From Chloroflexi bacterium HGW-Chloroflexi-2 (GTDB lineage: Bacteria > Chloroflexota > Anaerolineae > Anaerolineales > Anaerolineaceae): a stretch of 64,000 nt of DNA. Both the position numbers and the translations under genes were made by a program. This document shows, piece after piece, positions 61,988-64,000 of this stretch. How positions within the stretch are numbered: the first letter of the stretch is position 1; every line of letters begins with the position of its first letter. Where the stretch lies: positions 62,001 to 126,000 of the forward strand of contig PHBY01000008.1 of assembly GCA_002840735.1 (NCBI GenBank). Direction: 5' to 3'. A model generated the notes under the pieces. The model was given only the letters and a program-made list of their open reading frames with translations, searched no databases and had not been told where the DNA came from.

Positions 61988-62842
61988 ATGTTAGCAGTTA
62001 AGAATTTATCTCACGATTATGAAGGAAAAGGAAATTACGCCGTCCGGAATGTTTCGTTTTCCATTCCGGAAGGAACCATTTTTGGTTTCCTGGGTCCCAG
62101 TGGGGCTGGGAAAAGTACGGTTCAAAATATTCTGATTGGGCTTTTACCTTTACAGCAGGGAGAAGTCACCTACACCGGTAAATCCATTCGCGATCAGGAT
62201 GCAAAGTTTTTCAACCAATTAGGAGTTTCCTTCGAGCACCCCAATGTATATGGTCGCTTAACCGGTTATGAAAACTTGAAGTACTTTGCAGGCCTATTCG
62301 ATGTTCCCACCCTGGATCCACTGAAACTCCTTGAAGCTGTTAATCTCACCGAGGCAGCTCATCGCAAAGCCAGCGCTTATTCAAAAGGGATGCGTCAACG
62401 GCTGGTATTTGCCCGTTCATTAATCAACAATCCCAAAATGCTTTTCCTGGATGAGCCCACCTCCGGTTTGGACCCCAATACCGCAGCCATCATAAAGGAG
62501 ATCATTCTACAAAAGAAGAAAGATGGCTGCACCATCTTCCTGACTACACATTCCATGGCAACTGCCGATGACCTGTGTGACACCGTTGCTTTCCTGAATG
62601 AAGGCAAAATGGTAGCCATGGATTCACCCCGGAACCTGAAGCTGGCATATGGGGAACGCTCGGTGCGGGTTGAATATGGTGATAATGGACGGGTTTTGGA
62701 ACAGGTCTTTTTCCTGGATAAGGCGGAAGATCACCGTTTATTCACGGATCTGGTTCAATCCCAGCGTATACAGACCATTCATACCCAGGAAGCAACCCTG
62801 GAACAGATATTTATGCGATTAACCGGCAGAGGTCTGGCATGA
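61988..62842 (+). CDS. ABC exporter ATP-binding protein
   Basis: The 284-residue ATPase has Walker A GPSGAGKST, signature YSKGMRQRLVFARSLI, Walker B MLFLDEPTSGLD and H-loop FLTTHSMATADDL. The length and C-terminal extension resemble the DrrA/CcmA-type exporters for drugs or lipids. AAAGGAG precedes the ATG. It overlaps the downstream permease gene by four bases and lies 51 bases after tetR. Confidence 0.94.
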   Translation: MLAVKNLSHDYEGKGNYAVRNVSFSIPEGTIFGFLGPSGAGKSTVQNILIGLLPLQQGEVTYTGKSIRDQDAKFFNQLGVSFEHPNVYGRLTGYENLKYFAGLFDVPTLDPLKLLEAVNLTEAAHRKASAYSKGMRQRLVFARSLINNPKMLFLDEPTSGLDPNTAAIIKEIILQKKKDGCTIFLTTHSMATADDLCDTVAFLNEGKMVAMDSPRNLKLAYGERSVRVEYGDNGRVLEQVFFLDKAEDHRLFTDLVQSQRIQTIHTQEATLEQIFMRLTGRGLA

Positions 62843-63870
62843 AACGCTTCATTTCAATGTTTATGCAGGACCTGATTCTGGCAAATCGCAATGGTCTGAT
62901 TTTGGTAACCGGAATTCTCCTGATTGCCATGCTGGCGCTGGTTTTATTCCTGCCCAAACAGCTAAAAATTCACAACGAAATGATCCTGGATCTCAGTCAG
63001 GGAACTATTCTGGCAACTTATTTGAACAATCAGGGTGTCGGTGAAGATGTCGTTTTTATCGAGGAACAGGAATTCAATCAAAAGCTTGAAAAACAACCCA
63101 ATAAAGTTGGGGTTATTTTCTCTGGTGATTTGGAAAATCCGGTGTTTGCATTTCTGATCAATTCCCAAATCCCAATGGAGAATATTAACTTGCTGAAAGC
63201 ATCACTCGACAGGGCAATTCTTGATCTTCGCGGAGAATCTACAGCAACCATACCGGTGAGATTTTTACGGGGTGTTATGCAAACACCTCCGTTAAATTTG
63301 AAGATTATCCCAATTGCCCTGGTATTCGAAGTGGTCCTGCTCGGATTTTTCTTCGTCTCTGTGATGATGTTTCAGGAAAAGCAGGAAGCCACCTTGCGGG
63401 CCTATCGCGTTACGCCGGGAGGCGCATGGAACTACATTCTTTCCAAGAATTTGCTGTTCATTGTGCTGAGTATTGCCTATGGCTTGCCACTGCTGCTGGT
63501 TGGATTTGGTCTCAGCATCAATTATGGCTTGATCCTGCTGTTGGTTGTGATGACAGCTTCGATGATGACGCTGATCAGTCTTTTCATTGCTGTATTCTTC
63601 CGGAATTTATCGGAATGGTTCTTTGTGGGTGTGGCTGTCCTGGTAATTAATTCTCTGCCTTCAATCTCCTATGGAATTCCCAGCTTCTCACCGGCCTGGA
63701 TGAGTTGGATTCCCTCTTACCCGGCTGTTTTTGCGGTGCGGGATGTGCTCTTCAACGCAGCCACCTGGGTGGACGTGCTGCCCACTATCGTTCTGTTGCT
63801 AGTTTTAAATGGAATTGGATTCTTATTGGCGTATCTGGCCATCCAGCGCAAGTTGTTAAAGGAAGGGTGA
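62839..63870 (+). CDS. ABC-2-type exporter permease
   Basis: The 343-residue protein has an N-terminal helix (GLILVTGILLIAMLALVLFL). An extracytoplasmic domain of about 120 residues follows, then five helices starting near residue 158 (IPIALVFEVVLLGFFFVSVM). FQEKQEATLRAYRVTPGG is the typical ABC-2 coupling segment, E-K-x-x-x-T-L-x-x-x-x-V-T-P. It pairs with the permease that starts at 63873. The substrate is unknown. Confidence 0.92.
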   Translation: MKRFISMFMQDLILANRNGLILVTGILLIAMLALVLFLPKQLKIHNEMILDLSQGTILATYLNNQGVGEDVVFIEEQEFNQKLEKQPNKVGVIFSGDLENPVFAFLINSQIPMENINLLKASLDRAILDLRGESTATIPVRFLRGVMQTPPLNLKIIPIALVFEVVLLGFFFVSVMMFQEKQEATLRAYRVTPGGAWNYILSKNLLFIVLSIAYGLPLLLVGFGLSINYGLILLLVVMTASMMTLISLFIAVFFRNLSEWFFVGVAVLVINSLPSISYGIPSFSPAWMSWIPSYPAVFAVRDVLFNAATWVDVLPTIVLLLVLNGIGFLLAYLAIQRKLLKEG

Positions 63871-63872
63871 AC

Positions 63873-64000
63873 ATGTTCAAGCGAATAATCAATTTAATGC
63901 GTCAGGATTGGACCAATGCAGTGCGAGATAATATCCTGCTGTACATGATGATTGCACCACTCTTATTGGCACTGGGAGCGCGTTTTTTCCTGCCTTCCCT
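63873..64000 (+). CDS. Second ABC-2-type permease, partial (runs off window)
   Basis: The ATG at 63873 is preceded by GGAAGGG. The 42 visible codons read MFKRIINLMRQDWTNAVRDN followed by ILLYMMIAPLLLALGARFF, a basic N terminus and first membrane helix like those of ABC-2 permeases. It begins three bases after the stop of the first permease gene. Most of the gene lies beyond position 64000. Confidence 0.88.
   Translation, partial: MFKRIINLMRQDWTNAVRDNILLYMMIAPLLLALGARFFLPS

Overview
The window looks like chromosomal DNA of an anaerobic member of the Chloroflexota, most likely class Anaerolineae. This is an inference from gene content: a heliorhodopsin remnant beside DUF2177, secreted proteins, a minimal ethanolamine lyase operon and a sulfur-relay cassette. 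GC content looks moderate. Most genes are ordinary single-copy chromosomal genes in short operons. I saw no tRNA, rRNA, CRISPR array, phage module or complete insertion sequence.

Positions 1-8.7 kb hold a truncated terpene-cyclase-fold gene, a DMT permease, a cysteine-rich protein, a cytochrome c-like protein, an ABC-F ATPase, an MFS permease, an ATPase and a serine carboxypeptidase. At 8.8-11.9 kb a densely patterned regulatory region precedes a four-gene cassette: PocR-type regulator, sulfide:quinone-reductase-like flavoprotein, single-cysteine DsrC/TusE protein and DsrE2-like protein. It ends in a strong terminator. An LCP protein, a small kinase and two SPFH proteins follow. At 16.1-20.6 kb is eutA-eutB-eutC-eutL with no other microcompartment genes. 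It converges on an opposite-strand operon at 20.6-26 kb that encodes a binding-protein ABC importer and two glycerophosphodiester phosphodiesterases. Together these could turn glycerophosphoethanolamine into glycerol 3-phosphate and ethanolamine, and then acetaldehyde and ammonia.

Positions 26-35 kb are lipid genes (diacylglycerol kinase family, PlsC, DegV), an M28 peptidase, macro-domain and DinB proteins, a CPA2 antiporter and a Rieske oxygenase whose first cluster cysteine is replaced by arginine. At 35.3-40.7 kb a two-component system is divergent from a VTC-DUF4956-CotH cluster. At 41-49 kb are small membrane proteins, a beta-helix surface protein, a methyltransferase, a frameshifted terpene-cyclase-fold gene, an epimerase and a metallo-beta-lactamase-fold hydrolase. 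At 49-52.5 kb is a MacB-like efflux operon with a thioredoxin-fold gene. Divergent from it, at 52.7 kb, is a redoxin gene with an in-frame TGA exactly at the redox-active position, so a probable selenoprotein.

Positions 53.6-59.2 kb are the most unusual part. A duplicated array of nested palindromic hairpins (53919-54335) separates a DUF2177 gene from a short, frameshifted C-terminal remnant of a heliorhodopsin. Further on lie an esterase remnant, unexplained fragments, a MazE-like antitoxin tail without its DNA-binding domain, and stand-alone hairpins. This reads as a zone of rearrangement and gene decay. The window closes with a MerR-VWA operon and a TetR-controlled ABC exporter operon that runs off the end.
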